Shown: positions 1 through 9,824 of the stretch, piece by piece
Numbering within the stretch: the first letter of the stretch is position 1
How the letters are laid out: each line of letters starts with the position of its first letter
Assembly: GCA_937625935.1 (NCBI GenBank)
Contig: OW569361.1
Coordinates: 248,001-312,000 of the forward strand
DNA length: 64,000 nt
Direction: 5' to 3'
Source: Tetramitus jugosus
Taxonomy: Eukaryota; Heterolobosea; Eutetramitea; Acrasida; Vahlkampfiidae
The notes under the pieces: generated by a model
Told to the model about the DNA's origin: nothing
The model's input: the letters and a program-made list of their open reading frames with translations, nothing else
Databases searched by the model: none
Translations under genes and position numbers: made by a program

Positions 1-313
1 CATCATCACCATAATGATTTCCCATCTTTAGTTCCTTGAACACCAGGATAGTGCAAATCCAAAAACTGTTCTCAAAAAATGTTGTCTATTGGTCACAACA
101 ACAAACTCGTATCGATGTGTCAACGATTGAAGAATCGTTGAAGACACATTTAACAGATATGGGTTGCTTAGAGCGTTGAAGCTTGCGACCTCAGGACGTA
201 TTGGTCCATGTTAGTCCATGTTCTCAAATGTCATCTAAAGAAGGAACATAAAATTGTAATTTTTCCTTGAAAATCTTCACATCATTACCGTCACATCCAT
301 TTGAAAACAAATC
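1..313. other. Intergenic, nothing recognised
   Basis: No convincing coding frame, tRNA or repeat is visible. An antisense frame at 224-469 overlaps the next gene and looks like its shadow. The right end should hold the promoter and 5' leader of the gene starting at 314. Confidence 0.5.
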
Positions 314-688
314 ATGAACAATGCGATCTACTACCCTCAACCACACAAACTGCAACAACATTGCAATTTTGATGGCGCAGCTGATGCCATAGAACACTTT
401 GATACAACAACAGCTGAAGTTGACTCCTCTCCTACTACTCCTATGGTTTCTGGCCCAGTGATGCCTCATCCTGATGAGACCAATGCCCTAGTCTTGCTGT
501 TGTTGAGCTTCTTTATCGGGATGGCATCGATCACGCTGTGGGTCGTCATCTTTGTCATGTACAGGAATAGTCCATCAGAGAGGGCCAGAATGTATGCCAA
601 GATTGCTGCCATTTTCACCAGTGGGGTCATCCTTTTCTTTGTCTATGTTTTCTTGTTGGCGCTCCATTCTTTCTCTCTTGAGAGTTAG
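314..688 (+). CDS. Small two-TM membrane protein, hypothetical
   Basis: A 124-residue protein that I do not recognise. The first 58 or so residues are polar, rich in Thr, Pro and His, and look disordered. Two hydrophobic segments follow, around residues 59-80 (starting ALVLLLLSFFIG) and 95-118 (GVILFFVYVFLLAL). They are separated by a short positively charged loop containing MYRNSPSERARMYAK, which suggests a hairpin with its connecting loop in the cytosol. There is no signal peptide. The start is the only ATG near the 5' end of the frame. An AATAAA signal lies about 85 bases past the stop. Hydrophobic-segment spacing and the basic loop argue for a real gene; no function can be assigned. Confidence 0.5.
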   Translation: MNNAIYYPQPHKLQQHCNFDGAADAIEHFDTTTAEVDSSPTTPMVSGPVMPHPDETNALVLLLLSFFIGMASITLWVVIFVMYRNSPSERARMYAKIAAIFTSGVILFFVYVFLLALHSFSLES

Positions 689-1741
689 CCGGTCTACTGA
701 AGCACGGTCGCAACTCAACTCGTTCTTCCGAAGCGAAGTATGTTCAAGTTCAACTGCGGAAAGGTTTTCCAATAAACAGTACTGCAACATTTAAATCAGT
801 CTATTCACTAGTGGAGCCACCGACAACTGTCCAGAAGATTCAAGTGTCCTGCTGTACGAATCATTCTCTGTTTGTGGTAGTGTCAGAGGAGTGTTTTATT
901 GTGAATTAGAATTTTTCCACTTTCCCAAACAAGCTATTCGTGACATAGCAAAAGGTGTTGATGCGATACAACTATTGTCGTCAGTAGATAACATTTGTTT
1001 CTATTGCCATAAGATCAGGTTGAGCACCACATGTTAAGTTGACAAAACTCACACCCCAATCAGACACGAGCAACAACGCCAGAGGACCTACCTGAATGGA
1101 AGTGAAAGACGGAAGATATGTAGTAGTATGTTGCTGGATGTCCTCTCCACAAGCTGCTCTGAACCGAACAGAGAGCCAATATTTTTTCCCTCTGCCTAAA
1201 TCTGTGTGTCAGAAAAGTTATGGTTTCAGCGATTTTTCATCTGGATACTTCGAGCCGACTACAGAGTAAGCCATCGTTGTTTCAGGAGGCTGGTGCTTGC
1301 TTGATGATAGGATTATGTGAGGCATGTGGCACTGCATGACATTAAGGCTGTTTTGTTTGGTGATTATCCGTGGAATAGAGATGCTACGGAGGAGCATTTG
1401 ACTGCTTCAGTGAGAAGAGTGCTGGATTGGACTCAGGACGTTACACACAATGGTACCGACAGAAGCAAACTCCTTCTTCAAGTCATCACTGGTAGTTTCA
1501 AAGCTCAAGTTACCGGCATAGACCTTCTTGCCACTGACTAGAGCAGGGGAAGAAGTGTATCATCTCCATTCTTGGCTGCCATTGAAAAATTCCAAGAGTT
1601 CCAATAATCTTGCCCTTGATTGACACTTGGATTACAGCCACTCAAGGTTGACCAGATTGCCATTCTATGGCCAAGGGAAAAAGAGACTTGTGTGAGTTTG
1701 CCCACTAACGGAAATTTATTAACAGATTGATACTACACCAA
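689..1741. other. Long intergenic stretch with a gene remnant
   Basis: About 1 kb without an intact gene. An AATAAA near 770 fits the 3' end of the preceding gene. The plus-strand frame at 1317-1541 lacks an ATG start and is the shadow of an RRM fragment on the other strand, listed separately at 1437-1535. Nothing else is recognised. Confidence 0.5.
1437..1535 (-). pseudogene. Fragment of an RNA-recognition motif gene
   Basis: Read on the minus strand, about 33 codons give a clear start of an RRM domain: SGKKVYAGNLSFETTSDDL followed by KKEFASVGTIV. The RNP2-type beta strand (KVYAGNL) and first helix (TSDDLKKEFASVG) are canonical. The frame then runs into HSSH and a stop, and no RNP1 motif or second half of the domain appears downstream in any frame I read. 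A possible ATG lies about 45 bases upstream (MAAKNGDD) but is separated by an in-frame TAG. I read this as a decayed or truncated copy of an RRM protein gene. An unrecognised small exon remains possible. Confidence 0.45.
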
Positions 1742-3139
1742 CTAGTCCCTAAACTTGATTACAAATGACTTGAGGTTAGTTATGTCACTACCTCCAAAGA
1801 AGCGGAATCCTCGTATTTTTTCAGTACCAGTGAATGATGCAGTTCCAATCAGTTGATTGGTGCGTTTTTTAAAGAATGCGACTGATGTTCCTGAGGCATT
1901 GGGCCCAGAACCTGAGAATCCTTTCACTCCTTGTCCAGCGTGATCTGCTTTTACAAAGTAAACTTGGTTAGTTCCTGGTGCACTAGAGTTGGATTGAAGA
2001 TCAATGCCCCCAAATTTAAATCCCTTATCTGCTTGATATTGACCAGTGAACCAACATTCACCAAAGTCTCCACAGTCGATACTCTGGGCAGTTGTATCCC
2101 CTTGAGATCTTGTAGATTGTAGATACTCAATTGTTCCATTAAGTTCTGAGAATCGAGCCAGAAATGCTTGTGAGGTAGTATTGCTTGGAGCCAATGATGT
2201 ATTATTCACAGTTAAAGAGAGATTTGTAGATAACCATGATCCAGTGACTACTACAGATCCTTCACTGTCAATAGCATCTGCCGCTGGTAGAACTTGTTCT
2301 GCTTCGATCGTATTCAACCAATGAGCAGTTCCATTGCTATCAATCTTCAGAATGAATGCAAAGACATTGTTTGTTCCACTATTATCCACAAGTAGGTGAG
2401 TATCAAAGGTGCAACCAGAACAATTTGCATAAGATCCAATTGGATAGACGTCTCCTGTGGTTCTATTTGCAATGATAAACTGAGCAGTAATAATGGCCCC
2501 CTCGTTGCTGATAGTACTAACTGCCCATTGGAAGTCCCCAGTCGTGTTATACTTCACAACAAAGTTATCTTGGCTCAGGAGATTACCCTGAGCAAATCCT
2601 GCAGTGACATTGTTAGCATCCAAGAAGTCAACCGTTCCAGAATAAGGTGCATAGCCATAAAGATTTCCCTCGTCGTCAGTAGCAATGTAAGTGTCTGCAT
2701 CAGTAAAGTTTTCAATAATAGCAGTAAGTCTTTCCCAGATCACCTCTCCATCTGCACCATTGTACTTGGCAAACACATATTGAATACCAGCAGCTTCTTG
2801 AAGAAATCCATTGGCATAAACATCTCCATTAGAATCTACCATACCAGGGTTCTGTGGTGTGTAATGAGGATTAATTGCCCAAATCAATGTTCCATTGCTA
2901 TGATACTTTGAAATGAAACCAGTTTCAGTGGTGACTGAAGGGTAACCTGGAACGTTTGCGTTGTACAGTCCTACGAACACGAAGTTATCATGGTGATCAA
3001 CGGCGGTTCCGAAGATTGTAAAGACACTGTTTGCATTGTTTCCCTCGGGAAGTGGTGGAAGTTGAAACCCAAGCTTTGATGTCGCAATTGCAATCATCAC
3101 GGTGATGACTGCTAGAAGTAACGAGAGTTTTGTTGCCAT
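1742..3139 (-). CDS. Secreted beta-propeller-like repeat protein
   Basis: A 465-residue single-exon protein. The N-terminus is a textbook signal peptide (basic residue, then LSLLLAVITVMIAIA), so it should enter the secretory pathway. The mature part repeats a loose unit of 50-60 residues ending in motifs such as DSNGDVYANG, DDEGNLYGY, TGDVYPIGS and DSEGSVVVTG. This D-x-x-G-x-V/L-Y-x-x-G pattern is typical of SBBP/PQQ-type beta-propeller blades found in extracellular proteins. Several NxS/T sites suggest N-glycosylation. No C-terminal TM or GPI tail is visible, so it is probably soluble or wall/surface-associated. The propeller fold is inferred from the repeat pattern, and no ligand or activity can be named. 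Confidence 0.75.
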   Translation of the reverse strand: MATKLSLLLAVITVMIAIATSKLGFQLPPLPEGNNANSVFTIFGTAVDHHDNFVFVGLYNANVPGYPSVTTETGFISKYHSNGTLIWAINPHYTPQNPGMVDSNGDVYANGFLQEAAGIQYVFAKYNGADGEVIWERLTAIIENFTDADTYIATDDEGNLYGYAPYSGTVDFLDANNVTAGFAQGNLLSQDNFVVKYNTTGDFQWAVSTISNEGAIITAQFIIANRTTGDVYPIGSYANCSGCTFDTHLLVDNSGTNNVFAFILKIDSNGTAHWLNTIEAEQVLPAADAIDSEGSVVVTGSWLSTNLSLTVNNTSLAPSNTTSQAFLARFSELNGTIEYLQSTRSQGDTTAQSIDCGDFGECWFTGQYQADKGFKFGGIDLQSNSSAPGTNQVYFVKADHAGQGVKGFSGSGPNASGTSVAFFKKRTNQLIGTASFTGTEKIRGFRFFGGSDITNLKSFVIKFRD

Positions 3140-4170
3140 TGGTTGTTTGTCTGTTGAAGCAATAGATAGTTCTCTTCAAGAGATCGGTAATGTGATCTGT
3201 GGTGTTTGTACGAATCCTTTTCAAAATTAAAAGGGACTTGATTTTTAAAGGAGGGAAGTCCGATCTTTGCAAAATAGATCACATTTGTCGGTTGACCAAC
3301 CCCAAATCCCTTTTTGGCGGTTACCCGCCGTTTGGCGGAAAGCTTACAATGTATTTCATCTTACAACCGCATATTTTTTCCATACAACCATGTGTGCTCC
3401 GACAACAAGCAAACGATCCCCCGTTTATTGACTTGCTTTGAGTGACGACCTGTAGGGTTTCTCTTGTTGTCCCACTGTCGTGAGTGTTTAGATGATGCCC
3501 TTCTTCATGGCGATCTTGACCAAACTGTTGTTGACTGACTTTAGATGATCATGTGGCATCTCGACGTAGCCTTCACCCTCTTCACTCCGTCGAGCTTTGC
3601 TTGTGCCAAGTATAAGTCTCATCATCCATGACAACTGATCACTTATGTGACCTTGTCAGTCGCTATCAACCGGATTTGAGTAGATCCGTCCCTAATTATC
3701 TCCAACATAATGCGTTTCAGCAACTGTTGATTGTCCTTCTCTTTGTTATGAAGAAAACCCGTCAGTATGACCAGGAAGCCCCCAATCAAGCAGCCGAAGC
3801 CACCAGTTTGTAGCGATCATCAACATACGAGGATGAAGAAGCACAAGGCCATCATAGCATCCAGTACAAAATTCACGCTCAGGCAAACGGTCTATACATC
3901 CTCATCCGGGAGATCACGTTCCGTGATTTTATAGGGTGTTTAAGTACGACTTCAGAAATAATCCTGACGAAGTACAGTCATGTTTCGAACAAAGATTGTC
4001 GCTCTCTTGCCATGTGCTTTTATGCTCTTCATTTCACTGCCAATCGTTCCATGTCAATGTGGTAAATATTGCCCAAAATACAGGCATGTGTGAAAAAAAT
4101 TTCTTCTTGGCGCCAAAATAAAGTTCCAAAAAAACGACGCACAAAAAAGTTCTCAGAACAAACATCCCAA
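3140..4170. other. Intergenic stretch with degraded coding sequence
   Basis: The first 300 bases hold the upstream region of the secreted-protein gene, with the near-repeat TTTGGCGGTTACCCGCCGTTTGGCGG-like GC element around 3314-3340. The middle holds minus-strand coding remnants described at 3488-3891. The right end is the short leader of the MAU2 gene. The plus-strand frame at 3628-3813 is a shadow of the remnant. Confidence 0.45.
3488..3891 (-). pseudogene. Broken or unusually spliced membrane-protein gene
   Basis: Three minus-strand blocks look protein-coding but lie in different frames. Block A (3891-3822) reads VNFVLDAMMALCFFIL, a TM-like segment followed by a GTATGT donor-like site. 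Block B (3816-3646) reads GGFGCLIGGFLVILTGFL then HNKEKDNQQLLKRIMLEII, a second TM followed by a charged helix, and ends at a stop at 3643. Block C (about 3660-3491) contains SKARRSEEGEGYVEMPH and ends KIAMKKGII at a stop at 3488-3490. I could not join the blocks with phase-compatible introns of normal length, so decay by small indels is likely; a correct gene with introns I missed is the alternative. Function unknown. Confidence 0.35.
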
Positions 4171-6545
4171 ATGTCAAAACACAACAACTTGATCTATGCG
4201 ACGTGGGGCATTGCAGAAGAATTTCTCACCAATGGCCACATTATAGAATGTATTGCCTGTCTCGAAGGATTATGTATCAAGGTCAATTTTGATCGTAATC
4301 CATTGGATGAAGTAGAGACGAGATTGCGTCTTGCTCAAGTTCAACTCAAGTACACTACAAATTACTCTAGAGCCAAGAGTCACCTGGAGAAGGCTGTAAG
4401 TTTCTTATCCTTATGATCATAAGGATCAGTTTTTTTGTATTCAGCAGCACTCCTCTGTTGGCAGTTGCAGTCATTATGTGATTGATGATTGCTCACATTT
4501 TTTTGTGTGTCCAATAACAATAGGATTTAAAATTATCAGAGATTCGTGTGGCAGAACAGTGGAGTAAACAAGAACAGAGAAAACATGATTTGCTTCAGTG
4601 TAGAATCAGTAGAGCACTATCAGAGACGTATCAGAATGTGGCTGATGTGGCAATGACATTGAAAACATTGAGAAAAGGAATAGAATTCTCTGAATCGTAT
4701 GTTTTGTTGTTTGTTTGTTGTTCTTTACCGGATGTTGTTTGTCATGTTGGATTCGCTAACTGAGTTGAAATATTGTTGATTAGGCTGAATGAATGGAGAC
4801 ACATTTTTCAAATGGAGTTGATTACTGCATTGATTTACTCTGCTGAGACAGGATATCAAACAGAAGTGAACAAATTGTTCAAGTCCGTATCAAAGGAACT
4901 GAAAGATGAGGGCAATGGTTTATTGAGTATTGTGTTTTTGTTGACAGAGATTCAATATCGGATTCATTTGTTGGAGTTTGAATTGGCAGAACAATGCTTG
5001 AAGCAGTGTGAACAAGAAATGAGCGAATTGGGTGAAAAGAGTGCTTCACAACAACAAGAAAAGGATCAATTGAAGCAAACAGCGCAATATGCGTATATGA
5101 AGATGCACTTTTCAGTGTTGAAGAGCCTATGTAAGATTAGAATGAATCATTTTAGTGAATCGAGAGAATCAATGACTCAATTGCAAGTCGCAGCCAACGA
5201 ATTACGAGAAACAAAGGTGGATACATCAAAGTTGGAGTATGTGTGGCTGTCTAGAGAGCCAGTTTATATTTTGTCATTGTTTCTTGTTGGTGTGTATCAA
5301 ATGTGGATTGGTATGGTTGATCCATCGTCAAAGCGGATCAGTGATGCTATTGTGAGGGCTGATAAATCAATGAAAGCACTAGAACAAATATCGAAAGGGT
5401 TCATTGCTGATAAGCAATTTGCAAACGAGTACAACTTTTGTCAAACGATGAAAGTGTATTGTTTCATGCAAAGCGCAATCAATTCCTTGTCCCAGTTCCA
5501 AATTCGAAATGCTGTGTTACAGATACGAAATGCAATTATTTGTGCACAGGAGGATGATGAGTTGTTTGATAGCTTCCAATTCAGTATCCATGTGCTCGTC
5601 GGTATAGCTGCTTCTCTCATGAATGAGACAAGTGTTGCCATGCGCCACTTTAATTTGGTCATACAGAAGAGTGATCGAAGAGATTTGGCTGCCTATGCTC
5701 TCATATTCAAGATGGCTACCAATATCACTACGATGACACTCGACAATCAACAAGAGCAATCCAAGCTCGTATTTGATGATTTGGACATGTTGAACGATAT
5801 GAAGGACTGTATGCAGATTGAGGGTATACAGGCAGCTGCATCTATTTTGCACGGCAGTCTTTGTTCCTTTAGCTCTGTTGCCCTGAACGATGCAGAACAA
5901 TATGTAAACAACGCCCTACTGAACGATTATGTCAAGGACAATAAGCAATTTACAGCAAGAGTCACCACACTACTCAGTCATATTTATTTCTCTCGAGGCG
6001 AGAATTTCGATAAGATCAAGTCTCTCCTTGGACCTGGTATCACAAATGGTGTACAAGTCAAGGATCTGCTCATACAACTGTACGGAAAGAAATTGTATCT
6101 TAGTATGTACCGATTGGAATTCATCGATTGATGTTTTTTACTCTTCGCTAATCCTGTTTCTACAACAATATAATAGATGCCTATGAGAAGAACTACAGCC
6201 AGAACAACAACAAGAATAATCAGAACATTGCAGACTCGGAGCAGTCTTCTCCATTGACTGATTATCAGCAGGTAACGGATCATCAAATCGATTATGATCA
6301 CAACATTCAAGAGGCGAGAAAAGATAGGACAAGTTCCGCCATATTCGAAGTATGTGCTCTCATTCTTTGTTCTCTTCATGTTTCCACACGCTCACCCTTT
6401 TTCTAATCATGTTCAAATCAATAATCCAATTCTCTCTCACGAATATTAGTGGTTGCCATACAGAGGAGATTACGCCAAAATGGCTCTGCAACAACAGGAT
6501 GATGACGAAGATGATGACCAGGCCATGAGTGATGATGATCAATAA
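4171..6545 (+). CDS. MAU2: MAU2/SCC4 cohesin-loading factor
   Basis: Five exons: 4171-4395, 4524-4696, 4784-6102, 6177-6349, 6450-6545; about 661 residues. MAU2 (yeast Scc4) binds the N-terminus of the Scc2/NIPBL loader and helps place cohesin on chromatin. Exon 1 matches the family start (GIAEEF...CLEGLCIKVNF, then RLRLAQVQLKYTTNYSRAKSHLEKA, split here for length), corresponding to the human region ending LYHHTKN-ARSHLEKAW. The rest is all-alpha TPR-like, as expected. The C-terminus is acidic (QDDDEDDDQAMSDDDQ). All four introns (128, 87, 74, 100 nt) join in phase. The start is the first in-frame ATG. The gene ends 58 bases before the tail of the convergent gene. Confidence 0.85.
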
Positions 6546-6603
6546 ACAAAATCACAACATCACCACACCAATTGAGCTCAATACCAACATTCCAATAGAA
6601 TCA

Positions 6604-6963
6604 TCAAAATTGAAACCCAGAAGTCATCTTGTGTGATTCCACGAGCACCAAATTCACCTCAAATTGAATATTGTGCTTCTCACTGTCCAATTTCTTCAAG
6701 AACTTGTAGATGACTTTCACAGTGGACAATCGAAAGCCGAACAACAAGATACCGTTTCGTTCTGGAAGAAAGCTGATGATTCGGCGAACATTGGGAGCAT
6801 CCTTCTCCAGAATGGAGGCAATGTGCTGCACGAATGCACTCAGATATTTTTGCATCTGAGTGTTCAACTCAGAGTTTTGGAGGTAAATGTAGAACGGTTC
6901 CCTCGAGTTCTCATCCAACTGTGTGTTGGTAATGTCACTTGTGGTGGCTGACTTTGTGCTCAT
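6604..6963 (-). CDS. Small conserved-looking protein, unknown function
   Basis: A 119-residue single-exon protein that I do not recognise. After a Ser/Thr-rich start (MSTKSATTSDITN) it has an amphipathic helix region (YLSAFVQHIASILEKD) and then a compact alpha/beta stretch (RRIISFLPERNGILLFGF, LSTVKVIYKFLKKL). There are no Cys pairs, signal peptide or TM segment, so a small soluble cytosolic or nuclear protein is likely. It is divergently arranged with the kinesin-like gene across a 107-base gap, and tail-to-tail with MAU2. The clean ATG, flanking intergenic spacing and regular hydrophobic pattern support a real gene. Confidence 0.6.
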   Translation of the reverse strand: MSTKSATTSDITNTQLDENSREPFYIYLQNSELNTQMQKYLSAFVQHIASILEKDAPNVRRIISFLPERNGILLFGFRLSTVKVIYKFLKKLDSEKHNIQFEVNLVLVESHKMTSGFQF

Positions 6964-7070
6964 GTGGTCTCCTTTTTGTGTGGTTTTATTGGATCAGAAA
7001 AAAAGGAGAATTTTAGGCAGACGACCGTTTCATCTACAAATTTGTGAGACACAGAAAGGGAGACAAAGAT

Positions 7071-9767
7071 ATGAAGATATTTGTACATGCTCTAGGATCA
7101 AGAAGCTCTAACGACAACAAATCTGACTATACTCATATTGAGGTATCACCAGACAACAATTCCATTCAACTCAAGGTTCCTCTGAATCTCAAGCCCTACA
7201 ATATCAAAGAATCATCTGTCTCTTGTGAGAGAGCGAACGAATTTTTGAATGGATTTTATTCTTCGAAACAAGTGTATGATTCTAGGCTATCAGATTTTAT
7301 CAACAAGCAAATGGTGAGTGCTCCAAGTGATGCTATATTTTTCTCGTATGGTCCTGATAGTCGAGAGAAGGAGCAGCTGATGTTTGGTGAAGCAGGAGTA
7401 TTTGAAAATACACTCCTAGATATTATCAACGATAAAGGATTTGAAGTTTCAGTGACTGCTTTGGAATACTTTCACGACAGAGGAATGCTCGAAGATTTGA
7501 TTGAACCAAGCAATACAATTACAAGCACAGTTGACAGAAGAGGAAATGAAGAAAATAATGCAACAACAAGGTTGTTAAACAATAGCGAAGAAGCAATTCG
7601 AATAATTCAAAATATTCGCGATAACATTCAAACAAACGGTAAGAAAAGTCGAGAAAGTTATTACCATCCGGTATCAATTGTAGCCAACATTATGATCAGT
7701 ATGAGAGACCAAAAGCACAGTATATGGATTGTACAACTAGCTTGTTCCCAAAGGGTAGATTTATCAATTGGAGTCCCCAAATTGTCTCAGATTTTTGAGG
7801 CTACACACAGAGAACTCTCTGCCTTTGCCAATATCTTCAGTTCGCTTTCTTCCGGCAGACTTAAAATTCCATATCAAAAGAGTAGATTGGGAAGCATTAT
7901 GAAAAAATCTCTTTCCAGTTCGAGTTATCGAGTTGATGCCTTTCTTCATGTAAATGACACGGTGGAACATTTGATCGGTGAAGATGCATGTTCAATATCG
8001 TTGTTTAGCAAGATGACAGTTGGTGGAATTGGTAATGCCAGAAGTCGTGATAATTACGCCGATGTGTTTATCATGGAATGTCAGAATAATCGATTAGAAG
8101 CTGAGTTATCAATTGCCGCCAAAGTTGTTCCTACTTTTAATTCTGTGAAGTTAAAAGATGGTTCATCCTACCAGGAGCAAGCTGATAAATATATAAGTAA
8201 ATCAATGGATGACATTAATAACAAGAATGATAAAGAAAGACAACAATTAGTCCAGGAAGCCTCAGAGAAGGCTCAAGAATATTTGAAACAGAGAGCTGTA
8301 GACTGGCAACGACAAATCGATGAATATGAAACCGAAGAATCAATTGTCATAAACGAATTGAATCAATTACCTGAAGAGAATCAGAATATCGAGGAGCAAT
8401 TATTGCTCCAGATTACAGCAATAGCTAATCAAATAACTGAAGTACAAAAAGATATCACAGAGGAGGTTGCTGCAATGGTAGGTTTGAATCGAGAAAAGTT
8501 AGATCTGATGGAGTCCGTCAAACAGTTTGAGGACAAACTTGCAGACTTCGCTGCAAAATTTGAAGGGGATCAAGACACAGTCGCTCAAAAACGAGATGAG
8601 AAAAGGAATGATTGGAAACAAACCCAGAAACAATACGACAATGAAAGGCTCAGTCTGAATATTGAATTTTCTCAAAGTAGTGAAACAATGCTAGCCTTTT
8701 ATGATTTATTTGCTGGCGACTCTGAGGATCAAACACTGATATCAATGGATCCTTCTAATGAGTTAGAGCGAGCTTTGAAGGAACTACTGATGGAAGGAAA
8801 ACAATCTGACGGGGAAACTCTGTCTCACCTGATCGAACAATGCGACACAAGGAAGCAGCAAATCGATATGGCTTCATTCCAATATGTTCAATCGATAGAG
8901 AAGGTCGAAAAAGAAGCTGAGGAGATGAATCAGCAAACAGAAATTCATAGAGAAAAACTTCGAGATGAGCTAACAAGAATATCATTAGACAAGGAACAAG
9001 ACATTGTCTTGTTGAAACAAGAAAGTATCAAGAAGATAAAACAAGGAATTCAGCTTACTAAAGTTCCTGAGAAAGGAAAGCGGAAAAAGCAGTTCTACTT
9101 TGTGACACACGATAAGTTGTGTTGCTGCGATGTTCCAGATCATGGAGTGGTTCACAGAGAGAAACTAAGCAAAGTGATACCTTTGAAGAACATCACTAAA
9201 ATTATATTAGGTCAACACACTGAAAGATTCAAGAGCTATCTTCAACGAATTAAGACGAACTCTGAATCACCTGCAAAAGGTTTACTTGGAAGGTTAGGAA
9301 GCTCTCCAGCAGTGAAAAAGGGACAACCCCTAAAAGCTAGAAGTGTAGAAGAAGCAAAGAATGAGTACTATCGATCATTCTCTGTCATACTGAAGAAGAA
9401 CAAAACGTTGGATTTGATTGCAGAAGATCGGGATTCTTTTGATGCATGGATTATAGGGCTCGTTGAATTATTGTCGATTGGAGCCTCTTTCGGTGATACG
9501 CTGAACAAAGCTTCTCTAACATTGCTGAATCAGTATCACGAATTTCCTGACCTTTTACCTGAGGAAGTAGACTTGTGCTCGCGTATTCACGTCCCTCCTC
9601 ACAGCCTATCACTCATCAAACATGTGTTAATGAGCAGAAAACACCAAGAAAAGTTAACTACCTACGATGTGTATTATGCTGAACCACTTTTGAACTTGCT
9701 TCAAGCTGAAGTCATCTACCAATTCGCCGTTAATCACAACTGGCTCTCGCGCTCAAGTAGTAGCTAA
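7071..9767 (+). CDS. Motor-dead kinesin-like protein with coiled coil and PH domain
   Basis: About 898 residues in one exon, from the first ATG (the frame upstream has none). Residues 1-340 align with a kinesin motor by landmarks: QVYDSRLSDFI, FFSYGPD, a stretch equal to the switch II/alpha4 segment (WIVQLACSQRVDLS... LSAFANIFSSLSSGRLKIPYQKSRLGSIM). The ATPase motifs are gone: the P-loop position reads GPDSREKE instead of GxxxxGKT, DLAGSE is QLACSQ, and no SSRSH switch I is present. Residues about 380-660 are charged coiled coil. Residues about 665-805 resemble a PH domain (KQFYFVTHDKLCCC, RSFSVILKKNKTLDL, then a W-containing helix DAWIIGLVELL). It may dock microtubules or membranes without moving. 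Kinesin ancestry is inferred from motif order. Confidence 0.7.
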   Translation: MKIFVHALGSRSSNDNKSDYTHIEVSPDNNSIQLKVPLNLKPYNIKESSVSCERANEFLNGFYSSKQVYDSRLSDFINKQMVSAPSDAIFFSYGPDSREKEQLMFGEAGVFENTLLDIINDKGFEVSVTALEYFHDRGMLEDLIEPSNTITSTVDRRGNEENNATTRLLNNSEEAIRIIQNIRDNIQTNGKKSRESYYHPVSIVANIMISMRDQKHSIWIVQLACSQRVDLSIGVPKLSQIFEATHRELSAFANIFSSLSSGRLKIPYQKSRLGSIMKKSLSSSSYRVDAFLHVNDTVEHLIGEDACSISLFSKMTVGGIGNARSRDNYADVFIMECQNNRLEAELSIAAKVVPTFNSVKLKDGSSYQEQADKYISKSMDDINNKNDKERQQLVQEASEKAQEYLKQRAVDWQRQIDEYETEESIVINELNQLPEENQNIEEQLLLQITAIANQITEVQKDITEEVAAMVGLNREKLDLMESVKQFEDKLADFAAKFEGDQDTVAQKRDEKRNDWKQTQKQYDNERLSLNIEFSQSSETMLAFYDLFAGDSEDQTLISMDPSNELERALKELLMEGKQSDGETLSHLIEQCDTRKQQIDMASFQYVQSIEKVEKEAEEMNQQTEIHREKLRDELTRISLDKEQDIVLLKQESIKKIKQGIQLTKVPEKGKRKKQFYFVTHDKLCCCDVPDHGVVHREKLSKVIPLKNITKIILGQHTERFKSYLQRIKTNSESPAKGLLGRLGSSPAVKKGQPLKARSVEEAKNEYYRSFSVILKKNKTLDLIAEDRDSFDAWIIGLVELLSIGASFGDTLNKASLTLLNQYHEFPDLLPEEVDLCSRIHVPPHSLSLIKHVLMSRKHQEKLTTYDVYYAEPLLNLLQAEVIYQFAVNHNWLSRSSSS

Positions 9768-9824
9768 CAACACTCAAAAATACAAAAAACCAAACACAAC
9801 AATACAAATTTTTCACTATTCACA

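Noticed and set aside
7044-7070. Extended start for the kinesin-like gene
   Set aside because: The frame begins with GTG; a nuclear eukaryotic gene should start at the ATG at 7071.
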